The position numbers and the translations under genes are program-made. The notes under the pieces are model-generated. The model was not told the origin of the DNA and did no database searches. It saw only the letters and a list, made by a program, of their open reading frames with translations. DNA of 64,000 nucleotides from Sideroxyarcus sp045866275. GTDB lineage: Bacteria; Pseudomonadota; Gammaproteobacteria; Burkholderiales; Gallionellaceae. Position 1 is the first letter of the stretch. Each line of letters begins with the position of its first letter. The DNA lies in the NCBI GenBank assembly GCA_045866275.1, contig BAAFRX010000013.1:8446-72445 (forward strand), given 5' to 3'. This document shows positions 33,145 to 41,021 of this stretch, piece by piece.

Positions 33145-33587
33145 AATATCCGGGAATGAATGTTTTTGCGGCGTGGTTCTTCATGCCGCAAACGATCGCG
33201 ATGGGCTGGGTGGCGGCCGCCGGGCGCATGCTGCTTGAAACCTTGGGGGTGGTCACGACGGAAGGCGATATTCCCGGCCGTCTGGTTGGCGCTTTGCTGT
33301 TGTTCCTGGCGGTTTATCTGGTATGGCATTTTCGCGGCGATTTGCCGCCGCAGGGGAAGGCGACGGGCAGCGGTTACCGGTTCGGGCATCGGCTGGTGCT
33401 GGTCGGCAACGTGATGGCGGCCGCACTGTTCGTGTTCTACTTCTTCGCGCCCAGTGTCGAAAATTACAATGCGCACCTGCTTCTGGAAAAGTTCACCACC
33501 GCGTTTGGCTACCTGTGCATGGGATTCTTTGCGGGCGGTTTCTCGTTCATCTATCAATCCTCATTGCCGCAGGAAAAGAACCTTTAA
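33141..33587 (+). CDS. Four-helix membrane protein, unknown
   Basis: The 148-residue protein has hydrophobic segments at about 8-32, 48-63, 84-103 and 118-138. It shows no known domain and no heme or thiol motif. The start overlaps the peroxiredoxin stop by 4 nt and the stop abuts uup, so the three genes are cotranscribed. A role in exported redox chemistry is only an inference from position. Confidence 0.7.
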   Translation: MKYPGMNVFAAWFFMPQTIAMGWVAAAGRMLLETLGVVTTEGDIPGRLVGALLLFLAVYLVWHFRGDLPPQGKATGSGYRFGHRLVLVGNVMAAALFVFYFFAPSVENYNAHLLLEKFTTAFGYLCMGFFAGGFSFIYQSSLPQEKNL

Positions 33588-35486
33588 ATGCCGTATATCA
33601 CCCTGGACAAGGCGAGTCTCGCCTTTGGTCACGTCGCGCTGCTCGATCACGTGGATTTTCAACTCGACGAGGGCGAGCGCGTCGGCCTGATCGGGCGCAA
33701 CGGCGGCGGCAAGTCAAGTTTGCTGAAAGTACTCGCGGGGCAGGCCAGTCTCGATGATGGGCTGCTGTGGCGCGCACCCACGGCACGCATCGGCTACGTC
33801 AGTCAGGAACCGGTGCTGGATGCGGGGGCCACTGTGTTCGACGAAGTGGCGCGGGGTCTGGGCGAGTTGCAGAAAATTATCAGCGCCTACCACCATTTAT
33901 CGCACCAGCTGGGCGAGCCGGGTGCCGATTACGACACGTTGCTGGAGGAGATGCAACCCTTGCAGACCGCGCTGGAAGCCCAGAACGGATGGGCGGTTCA
34001 GGCGCGTATCGAGACGGCCATCCAGCGCCTGGAACTGGACCCGGAGGCCCTGATCGGCACCCTGTCCGGCGGGGTGCGCAAGCGCGTGGCACTGGCGCAG
34101 GCGCTGGTGGCGGAGCCGGAGGTGCTGATCCTGGACGAGCCGACCAACCATCTGGATTTCGCCTCCATCGAGTGGCTGGAAGGCCTGCTCAGGGATTTTC
34201 GCGGCAGCGTATTGCTGGTCACCCACGACCGGCGTTTCCTCGATAACGTCGCCACGCGCATCGTCGAACTGGATCGCGGCAAGCTGGCGAGCTTCCCCGG
34301 AAATTTTGCGGCGTACCAGAAAATCAAGGAGCGCATGCTGGCGGACGAGGCGGTGGTCAACGCCAAGTTTGACAAGGTGCTGGCGCAGGAAGAGGCCTGG
34401 ATCCGCCAGGGCGTAAAGGCACGGCGCACGCGCAATGAAGGTCGCGTGCTGCGCCTGGAGCAGTTGCGGCGCGAGCGCGCGGCGCGGCGGGAGAAACTCG
34501 GCAAGGTGGAAATGAATCTGGATACGGGCGACCGCTCCGGCAAGCTGGTGGCGGAACTGACGCACGTGAGCAAATCGTTTGGCGACCGAAAAATCATTGC
34601 CGATTTTTCCTGCCGTATCCAGCGCGGCGACAAGATCGGATTGCTCGGGCCCAACGGCACTGGCAAGAGCACGCTGCTCAAGATCATCCTCGGGGAGTTG
34701 GCCCCGGACTCGGGAACCGTGAAGCTGGGCACCAAATTGAGCGTGGCTTACTTCGACCAGTTGCGCGCGCAGCTCGACGACAACGCCACGCTGGCGGATA
34801 CCATCAGCCAGGGCTCGGATTTCATCGAGATCGACGGCGCGAAAAAGCATGTCATCAGTTACCTCGGAGATTTTCTATTTGCGCCGGAGCGGGCGCGTTC
34901 GCCGGTGAAGAGTTGTTCCGGCGGCGAACGCAACCGCCTGCTGCTGGCTCGTCTGTTCACCCGTCCTTCCAACGTGCTGGTTCTGGACGAACCGACCAAC
35001 GATCTGGATATCGAGACGCTGGAATTGCTGGAGGAGATGCTGGCGCGGTACGACGGCACCCTGTTTCTGGTCAGCCACGACCGCGCTTTTCTCGACAATG
35101 TGGTGACCCAGGTGATCGCCTTCGAGGGCGATGGCAAGCTGATGGAATATGTCGGCGGTTACGAGGACTGGGTGCGCGTGAAGCAGTTCGAAGCGAAGAA
35201 TCGGGTTGCAGCCCCGGCGCCGATCAAGGCCGCAGCCAAGCCGGCGGAGATAAAACCCAAGGCCGCCAGCAAGCTCAGTTTCAAGGAGCAAAAGGAGCTG
35301 GATGAGATTCCGCGCAACATCGAGGCGCTGGAGCGCGAGCAGGAAGCGATCGCGGCGGCACTTGGCGCGGCGGCGCTGTTCCGCGACAATCCGGTCCATG
35401 CGAGAGCGTTGCAACAGCGCGCGAGCGAGATTGAAGACCTGCTGTTGCAATTGATGGCGCGCTGGGAGGCGCTGGAGAATCGTTGA
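33588..35486 (+). CDS. uup: ABC-F family ATPase Uup
   Basis: Uup is a soluble twin ABC protein linked to ribosomes and transposon-excision control. The 632-residue protein has two nucleotide-binding domains (Walker A GRNGGGKSS and GPNGTGKST; signatures LSGGVRKR and CSGGERNR; Walker B LILDEPTNHLD and LVLDEPTNDLD), a basic linker between them, and the C-terminal coiled coil after an Ala/Pro/Lys spacer (about 540-632) that binds DNA. The second signature reads SCSGGE where most have SLSGGE. It starts immediately after the preceding stop. Confidence 0.95.
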   Translation: MPYITLDKASLAFGHVALLDHVDFQLDEGERVGLIGRNGGGKSSLLKVLAGQASLDDGLLWRAPTARIGYVSQEPVLDAGATVFDEVARGLGELQKIISAYHHLSHQLGEPGADYDTLLEEMQPLQTALEAQNGWAVQARIETAIQRLELDPEALIGTLSGGVRKRVALAQALVAEPEVLILDEPTNHLDFASIEWLEGLLRDFRGSVLLVTHDRRFLDNVATRIVELDRGKLASFPGNFAAYQKIKERMLADEAVVNAKFDKVLAQEEAWIRQGVKARRTRNEGRVLRLEQLRRERAARREKLGKVEMNLDTGDRSGKLVAELTHVSKSFGDRKIIADFSCRIQRGDKIGLLGPNGTGKSTLLKIILGELAPDSGTVKLGTKLSVAYFDQLRAQLDDNATLADTISQGSDFIEIDGAKKHVISYLGDFLFAPERARSPVKSCSGGERNRLLLARLFTRPSNVLVLDEPTNDLDIETLELLEEMLARYDGTLFLVSHDRAFLDNVVTQVIAFEGDGKLMEYVGGYEDWVRVKQFEAKNRVAAPAPIKAAAKPAEIKPKAASKLSFKEQKELDEIPRNIEALEREQEAIAAALGAAALFRDNPVHARALQQRASEIEDLLLQLMARWEALENR

Positions 35487-35507
35487 ATCTGCCAAATAGG
35501 GGGCGCG

Positions 35508-36710
35508 ATGAACAACCGGATATTGCTGCTGACGCTGACCGCGCTCACGCTGTCGCTCCCTGCCTGTTCCACCCGGCAGTTGATCGACGTCGCCACAGCC
35601 AAAGATCCCAAACAAGCCCTGCGCAGCATGGCTGAACATCGGGTCGAATCCTACAAATACAACCCGCGACGGGCCCTGTCCGATCTGAAAAAAGCCAAAG
35701 CAGATTTCAACCGCCTGATGGGCAATGTGCAGAAGGAGAGCGGGGCGCAGTGGGGCAAGAAAGAGGCGCGCACCCTGCCCAGCCGGACCCGCTACGTGAA
35801 ATACACCGAGAGCTACAAGAACCGCGTGGTGGTGGATTACGACGCCGGCACGATTCTGATCGAGCATCTGGAAGAGGAAAAAGTCGCCGACAAACTGCGC
35901 AATGCAGCCGTGGTCGCGTTGCTGACGCCGGATGATCCGGGCGCGGTCGATCTGTTCTCCGACAAGGAGATCGCGCTCACTGGAAAGCCCTATCTGCAGG
36001 AACTGGTGGTGGACGAGAACGGCGCTGTATTGAAAAGGCGCGAGGATGTGGAGCGTTATGCCGATTATCTGGTGGCCAACCGGTTGCAGCATCGCAGCAT
36101 CGATGTTGACGGGATCAGCAAGAACGTGCAGTACATCCAGATGCGCATGGTCAATGCCCACCTCGACAAACGTGCCGTGCAATACGCTGCCACCGTGCGC
36201 ACCCATTCGGAAAAAACACAAGTCAGCCGCAGCCTGATCTATGCCGTGATCAAAACGGAAAGTTCGTTCAATCCCTATGCCGTATCCGGGGCGCCGGCCT
36301 ACGGCATGATGCAGCTCGTGCCCGCCAGCGGCGGGCGCGAAGCCTATCGCAAAGCCAAGGGCGAGGACGTGATGCCGAGCAAGGAATACCTGTTTGACGC
36401 GAACAACAATATCGAATTGGGCGCGACGTATCTCGGCGTGCTGCTGAATGACAGTCCGCTGCGCGAGATCCGCAATCCGGTATCGCGCGAGTACTGTGCC
36501 ATCGCCGCGTATAACACCGGCCCATCCAACGTGTTCCGCGCATTCAGCAAGTTGAGCGGCAGAGCGCGCCAGGACGATGCCCTCGACAAAATCAACGCCC
36601 TGCGCCCGGACGAAGTCTTTGATGCGCTGCGCAGCAGTTTGCCCTATGAAGAAACGCGCGGCTATGTGGTGAAAGTGGTGGAGGCGAAGAAGCGCTACGC
36701 CACGATGTAG
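35508..36710 (+). CDS. mltC: Membrane-bound lytic murein transglycosylase C-like lipoprotein
   Basis: This enzyme cleaves peptidoglycan to 1,6-anhydro products at the outer membrane. The 400-residue protein has a lipoprotein signal (TLSLPAC lipobox, Cys20), an MltC N-terminal domain (DUF3393-like, to about 200) and a SLT domain with the catalytic glutamate in VIKTESSFNPYAVSGAPAYGMMQLVP (about residue 245) and AIAAYNTGPSNVFRAF. Length matches MltC. It follows uup after 21 nt. Confidence 0.93.
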   Translation: MNNRILLLTLTALTLSLPACSTRQLIDVATAKDPKQALRSMAEHRVESYKYNPRRALSDLKKAKADFNRLMGNVQKESGAQWGKKEARTLPSRTRYVKYTESYKNRVVVDYDAGTILIEHLEEEKVADKLRNAAVVALLTPDDPGAVDLFSDKEIALTGKPYLQELVVDENGAVLKRREDVERYADYLVANRLQHRSIDVDGISKNVQYIQMRMVNAHLDKRAVQYAATVRTHSEKTQVSRSLIYAVIKTESSFNPYAVSGAPAYGMMQLVPASGGREAYRKAKGEDVMPSKEYLFDANNNIELGATYLGVLLNDSPLREIRNPVSREYCAIAAYNTGPSNVFRAFSKLSGRARQDDALDKINALRPDEVFDALRSSLPYEETRGYVVKVVEAKKRYATM

Positions 36711-36723
36711 AACGCCGTAGGGT

Positions 36724-36746
36724 GTGGGCCGGGCTTCAGCCCGACA
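36724..36746. repeat. Half-unit of the dispersed GTGGGnCGG palindrome
   Basis: A GTGGGCCGGGCTTCAGCCCG palindrome lies just after the mltC stop. It matches the arms of the repeats at 3779 and 17804. A second, weaker palindrome (GCCGGTTTGAAACCCGCC-like) follows near 36772. There is no T tract, so it is not a clear terminator. Confidence 0.6.
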
Positions 36747-36858
36747 ACGCCAGGATGTTTCTCCAACACGCCGGTTTGAAACCCGCCCCCGGGACTTGCA
36801 GCCCGTCCTGAACAGGCATAGCCTGTTACCGCTTCAACACCACAGAAGGAGATCCGCC

Positions 36859-37044
36859 ATGACAACCCAACCTGCTCCCGCCACCCAGACGATCGCGTGC
36901 GAGATTTGCCTGAAGGAAGTCCCGTTGTCCGAAGCCAAAACTTTTGAGGCGGAAGACTATGTGGCGCATTTCTGCGGCTTGGAATGCTATGCGCAATGGA
37001 AGCAGCGCAGCGAGAAATCGGAACCGCCGAAAAAGACAACGTAA
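36859..37044 (+). CDS. DUF3330-family small cysteine protein
   Basis: The 61-residue protein is read from the ATG at 36859, which follows AAGGAG. It has CEICLKEVP and HFCGLECYAQW, four cysteines in a treble-clef-like CxxC...CxxxC arrangement that probably binds a metal, and an intervening EDYVAHF segment typical of DUF3330 proteins. Its function is unknown. It converges with the MFS gene 13 nt away. Confidence 0.85.
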   Translation: MTTQPAPATQTIACEICLKEVPLSEAKTFEAEDYVAHFCGLECYAQWKQRSEKSEPPKKTT

Positions 37045-37057
37045 TCGGTTCGGCGCA

Positions 37058-38251
37058 TCACGTTGCCCCCGCGGTCGGCCGCCACAGCAAGCCGAGCGCG
37101 GCGATCACGCAGAACGTCGCCCCTGCATAGAAGGTAAAAGCGGGGCCGAGTTTATCCCACAGCAATCCCGCCAGCACGCTGGCAACCAGCATCGCCATCC
37201 CGCTCATCAGGTTGAAAAAGCCATAGCCTGTACCGCGCAAGTCGGCGGGCGTGACGTCGGCCACCATGCGGGCCAGCAGGCCTTGGGTGATTCCCATATG
37301 CACGCCCCACAGGCCGACGCCGAGCAATACCGTGGTCCAGTGGTCATCGGTCGCCAGCACCAGATCGGCAACGCTCAACACCGCCAGCCCCAGTCCCAAC
37401 AGTTTGGTGTGGCTCATGCGGTCGGAGAGTTTGCCGAAGGGGTAAGCCGAGGCGGCGTAGATCACATTCATCGCCACCATCACCAGCGGTACCAGTGCAA
37501 TGGCGATGCCGCCCTGTGCGGCGCGCAATACCAGAAATGCTTCGCTGAAGCGTGCCAGCGTAAACACCGCACCGATGCCGACCACCCACCAATAGGATGA
37601 ATCCAGGCGGCGCAGATTCGCACGACTGACCGGGTTGAGGGGTGTATGCACTGCCGTCCTTTTGGGTTCATGCACGCCGAAAAGCAACAGCCCCACCGCC
37701 AGCAAGCCCGGAATCAGCGCAACCCAGAATACCGCGCGGAAATCGTTGGCCCATAACAGCATCAGCCCAACCCCGAGCAACGGGCCGAGAAACGCCCCCA
37801 CCGTATCCAATGACTGACGCAGACCAAAGGCCGCACCACGAATCGCAGGCGGCGTGATGTCGGCCAGCAGGGCGTCGCGCGGTGCGCCGCGGATTCCCTT
37901 GCCGATGCGGTCGAGGAAGCGCGCCGACAGCACCATGCCTATGCCGCCTGCCAGCGCGAACATCGGCTTGGTCAACGCGCCCAGGGCATAGCCGAACACC
38001 GCCAATCCTTTGCGCTTGCCCAGGTAATCGCTCAACGCGCCGGAGAATACTTTCACCAACAGCGCCGTTGATTCCGCGATGCCTTCGATCACGCCAACGG
38101 TGAGTGCACTTGCCCCCAACACCGTCACCATGAACAGCGGCAGCAGGCTATGGATCATCTCCGACGAGACATCCATCAGCAGGCTGACGAAACCCAGCAC
38201 CCACACCCCGCTTGGAATGTGGTCCAACTGCGCCACTTTTATGTTTTTCAT
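37058..38251 (-). CDS. Major facilitator superfamily transporter
   Basis: The 397-residue protein has twelve predicted membrane helices and the MFS loop motif (GALSDYLGKRKGLAVFG, about residue 67) with RFLDRIGKGIRGAPRDALLAD after TM4. The latter is typical of a widespread bacterial MFS group near copper/heavy-metal or unknown loci. The substrate cannot be told. It lies between DUF3330 and a fragment of a flavin-reductase gene, which it may have replaced. Confidence 0.88.
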   Translation of the reverse strand: MKNIKVAQLDHIPSGVWVLGFVSLLMDVSSEMIHSLLPLFMVTVLGASALTVGVIEGIAESTALLVKVFSGALSDYLGKRKGLAVFGYALGALTKPMFALAGGIGMVLSARFLDRIGKGIRGAPRDALLADITPPAIRGAAFGLRQSLDTVGAFLGPLLGVGLMLLWANDFRAVFWVALIPGLLAVGLLLFGVHEPKRTAVHTPLNPVSRANLRRLDSSYWWVVGIGAVFTLARFSEAFLVLRAAQGGIAIALVPLVMVAMNVIYAASAYPFGKLSDRMSHTKLLGLGLAVLSVADLVLATDDHWTTVLLGVGLWGVHMGITQGLLARMVADVTPADLRGTGYGFFNLMSGMAMLVASVLAGLLWDKLGPAFTFYAGATFCVIAALGLLWRPTAGAT

Positions 38252-38258
38252 TTCTCGG

Positions 38259-38372
38259 TTACGCCATTTTTGACGGCAGTCTGATGGTCACTGAAGCGGT
38301 CGTCACCAGCACCACCGGCCCCGGTTCGAGCAGGCGATACACTTTGGACAAGGGGTAATCTTTTTTCGCCAT
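38259..38372 (-). pseudogene. Flavin-reductase-family gene, 5' fragment
   Basis: The first 26 codons read MAKKDYPLSKVYRLLEPGPV followed by VLVTTA, the start of flavin reductase-like (FMN-binding) proteins, which are normally near 190 residues. The frame then runs out of similarity and stops after 37 codons, 8 nt upstream of the MFS gene start. The rest of the gene is absent, so this is a deletion remnant. Confidence 0.7.
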
Positions 38373-38441
38373 CCGCAACGTCTCGCGTAAAATCGCCGGC
38401 GCACTATAGCGCCGTCCCCAATCAATAACCAGATTATCCTT

Positions 38442-40379
38442 GTGACCTCCGCAGTCGAACGTTTCTTTTCCGAACAAAGCCCGCTTGCCGCCGAGGTCGC
38501 CTCGTTCCGTCCGCGCGCGCAGCAGCGCGAGATGGCAATCGCGGTGGCCGAGGCGATCCGCGACAACGCGATCCTGGTGGTGGAGGCGGGCACGGGCACG
38601 GGCAAGACTTTTGCCTATCTGGTGCCTGCGTTGTTGGCGGGGGGCAAGGTGGTGGTCTCGACCGGCACCAAGAACCTGCAGGACCAGCTCTTTCAAAAAG
38701 ACTTGCCGATGGTGCGCGATGCGCTGAAGGCGCCGGTCTCTGTGGCCTTGCTCAAGGGGCGCTCGAACTACGTGTGTCACTACCATCTGGAACTGGCGCA
38801 ATCGAACGGTTTGTTCAAGACGCGCGAGGATGTGAAGCATCTGGCGAAGATCGTGAACTACGCCAAAGTCACGCAGAGCGGAGACCGGAGCGGGCTGGCG
38901 GATGTGCCGGAGAACGCGCCGATCTGGATGCATGTGACCTCGACACGCGACAACTGCCTCGGGCAGGAATGCCCGAACCACGCTGAATGCTTCGTGCTCA
39001 AGGCACGCAAGGAAGCGATGGAGGCAGACGTGATCGTGGTGAACCACCACCTGTTCTTCGCCGATGTGATGCTGCGCGACGAGGGGGTGGCCGAACTGCT
39101 GCCGGCGTGCAACACGGTGATCTTCGACGAGGCGCACCAACTGCCGGAGACCGCGAGCCTGTTTTTTGGGAAAAGCCTTTCCACTTCCCAGTTGCTTGAT
39201 TTGGCGACCGATACGCGGGTCGAGGCGCTGACTTCGGCCAAGGATTTCGCGGCGCTGCCGGTGGCGTGCGATGAACTGGAAAAAGCGGCGCGCGACCTGC
39301 GCCTGGCCTTCAAGCGCGAAGGCCGCATGGCGGCGGAGGCGGCGGAGAATGTCAAGGATTTCGCGCCCGCGCTGAAGAGGCTGGGTGAAAAATTATCCAA
39401 ACTTTCCGGCCTGCTGGAGAAACAGGCGGAGCGCAGCGAGGGGCTGGAGAACTGCTGGCTGCGGGCGCAGGAGATGGCGGGCCAATTGAAGCACTGGCAG
39501 GACGGCGATGTGCCGGAGACGGTGCGCTGGCTGGAAGTCTTCCATCATTCTCTGCAACTCAATACCACGCCGTTGTCCATTGCCGACATCTTTGCCAGGC
39601 AGCTCAGCGGTCATCCGCGCGCGTGGATATTCACCTCGGCGACGCTGGCGGTGAAGCAGAACTTCACGCACTATCAGGCCGAGATGGGGCTGATGGAAGC
39701 GCGCACCGCGTGCTGGGACAGCCCGTTCAACTACCCGGAACAGGCGCTGCTGTATGTGCCGAACGGGCTGCCCGAGCCGAACAGCGAGGGCTATACCGAT
39801 GCGGTGGTGCAGGCGGCGTTGCCGCTGATCGAGGCGAGCAAGGGTAGGGCGTTTCTGCTGTTCACCAGTCTGCGTGCGATGCAGCGTGCCTACGAGATAT
39901 TGCAGGCGGAATTCGACCGCAAGAACCTGAAGTATCCGCTGATGATCCAGGGCGAAGGTTCGCGCAACGAATTGCTCGCGCGCTTCCGCGCGCATGGCAA
40001 CGCGGTGCTGCTCGGCAGTCAGTCGTTCTGGGAAGGAGTGGATGTGCGCGGCGAGGCGTTGTCGCTGGTCATCATCGACAAGCTGCCGTTCGCGCCGCCG
40101 GATGATCCGGTGCTGGCGGCACGCATCGCCGAGTTGAACCGGCAGGGACGCAATGCCTTCATGGAATTCCAGTTGCCACGCGCCATCATCAACCTGAAAC
40201 AGGGCGCGGGTCGGCTGATCCGCGACGAGAACGACCGCGGCGTGCTGATGATCTGCGACCCGCGCCTGATTTCCAAACAATACGGCAAACGCATCTGGCA
40301 GAGCCTGCCGCCGTTCCGGCGGACGCGCGAGGCGAGGGAAGCCGTGGCTTTCCTTGAAACCGGGATTCAAGGTTGTTAA
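38442..40379 (+). CDS. DinG/YoaA-family ATP-dependent DNA helicase
   Basis: The 645-residue XPD-like superfamily 2 helicase has Walker A EAGTGTGKTFAYL (about residue 47), four iron-sulfur cysteines (C in YVCHYH, then CLGQECPNHAEC), VVNHHLFF, Walker B FDEAHQLPE, and motif VI AGRLIRDENDRGV. It is close to YoaA in length and unwinds damaged or R-loop DNA. The start used is a GTG at 38442. Its own promoter probably lies in the flavin-reductase remnant. Confidence 0.92.
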   Translation: MTSAVERFFSEQSPLAAEVASFRPRAQQREMAIAVAEAIRDNAILVVEAGTGTGKTFAYLVPALLAGGKVVVSTGTKNLQDQLFQKDLPMVRDALKAPVSVALLKGRSNYVCHYHLELAQSNGLFKTREDVKHLAKIVNYAKVTQSGDRSGLADVPENAPIWMHVTSTRDNCLGQECPNHAECFVLKARKEAMEADVIVVNHHLFFADVMLRDEGVAELLPACNTVIFDEAHQLPETASLFFGKSLSTSQLLDLATDTRVEALTSAKDFAALPVACDELEKAARDLRLAFKREGRMAAEAAENVKDFAPALKRLGEKLSKLSGLLEKQAERSEGLENCWLRAQEMAGQLKHWQDGDVPETVRWLEVFHHSLQLNTTPLSIADIFARQLSGHPRAWIFTSATLAVKQNFTHYQAEMGLMEARTACWDSPFNYPEQALLYVPNGLPEPNSEGYTDAVVQAALPLIEASKGRAFLLFTSLRAMQRAYEILQAEFDRKNLKYPLMIQGEGSRNELLARFRAHGNAVLLGSQSFWEGVDVRGEALSLVIIDKLPFAPPDDPVLAARIAELNRQGRNAFMEFQLPRAIINLKQGAGRLIRDENDRGVLMICDPRLISKQYGKRIWQSLPPFRRTREAREAVAFLETGIQGC

Positions 40380-40478
40380 TCGTCTCGATAACGTTAATCG
40401 ATCGAATCGAAGCGGTGGCTATCGCTAAATTATTCACGGCAGTTTAGGGACTCAATCAATCGCTGCGCGAGTTTCACG

Positions 40479-40808
40479 CTAAAGCTCGGTATATTTCTTT
40501 GCGCATCCCCGGGCTTTTTCTACCGGATATTTCAGCGCGTTTTTCTTGATTTTATCCAGTACAATCTGCTTCACATCAAGGTCGTAGCCGTCCGCCAGCA
40601 GAAAGGCGTAGGCGAAGACATCTGCCAGTTCTTCCTGAATCTCGTTCGGGTTTGCCTGTTCGGCGGATTTCCATAGAAACGATTCCAGCAGTTCGCCCGC
40701 CTCAATGCTCAAAGCCAGAGCCAGGTCTTTGGGGTTGTGGAACTGCGCCCAATCCCGTTCGTCGCGAAATTGGAGCAAGGCTTGGGTTATTTCCCGGGTG
40801 TCGCTCAC
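40479..40808 (-). CDS. MazG-like nucleotide pyrophosphohydrolase
   Basis: The 109-residue all-helical protein has the MazG/iMazG motif ALALSIEAGELLESFLW (EExxE-like acidic set) and EELADVFAYAFLLAD (ExxD), with a KKNALKYPVEKARG end. It would hydrolyse (d)NTPs such as dUTP or damaged nucleotides. The start is a GTG at 40808, giving MSDTREI; an AGGA lies upstream. It is convergent with the DinG-type gene and divergent from gyrA. Confidence 0.9.
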   Translation of the reverse strand: MSDTREITQALLQFRDERDWAQFHNPKDLALALSIEAGELLESFLWKSAEQANPNEIQEELADVFAYAFLLADGYDLDVKQIVLDKIKKNALKYPVEKARGCAKKYTEL

Positions 40809-40966
40809 GGGGTGTCCTGTTTTTGTGATGGGTGCTTCGGATTGTAGCGCAAGGACGCTGATGTGCCATACCGGTTCGATCATGACACGCTCGTGTTGAG
40901 GAGAAGGAGGATGCAGGCGCATTGCGTACTGGCGGGGGAGAGGATGGTCGGTGACGCCGGAGGCTG

Positions 40967-40975
40967 TGCTAGAAT
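40967..40975 (+). promoter_or_regulatory. Possible extended -10 of gyrA
   Basis: TGCTAGAAT, an extended -10 element (TGnTAGAAT), lies 46 nt before the gyrA ATG. There is no clear -35 box, as is common for extended -10 promoters. Confidence 0.4.
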
Positions 40976-41021
40976 GCCGCCTTCGTTTTAATGCCTCTTC
41001 GGCACATTCTATAGGTCGCAC

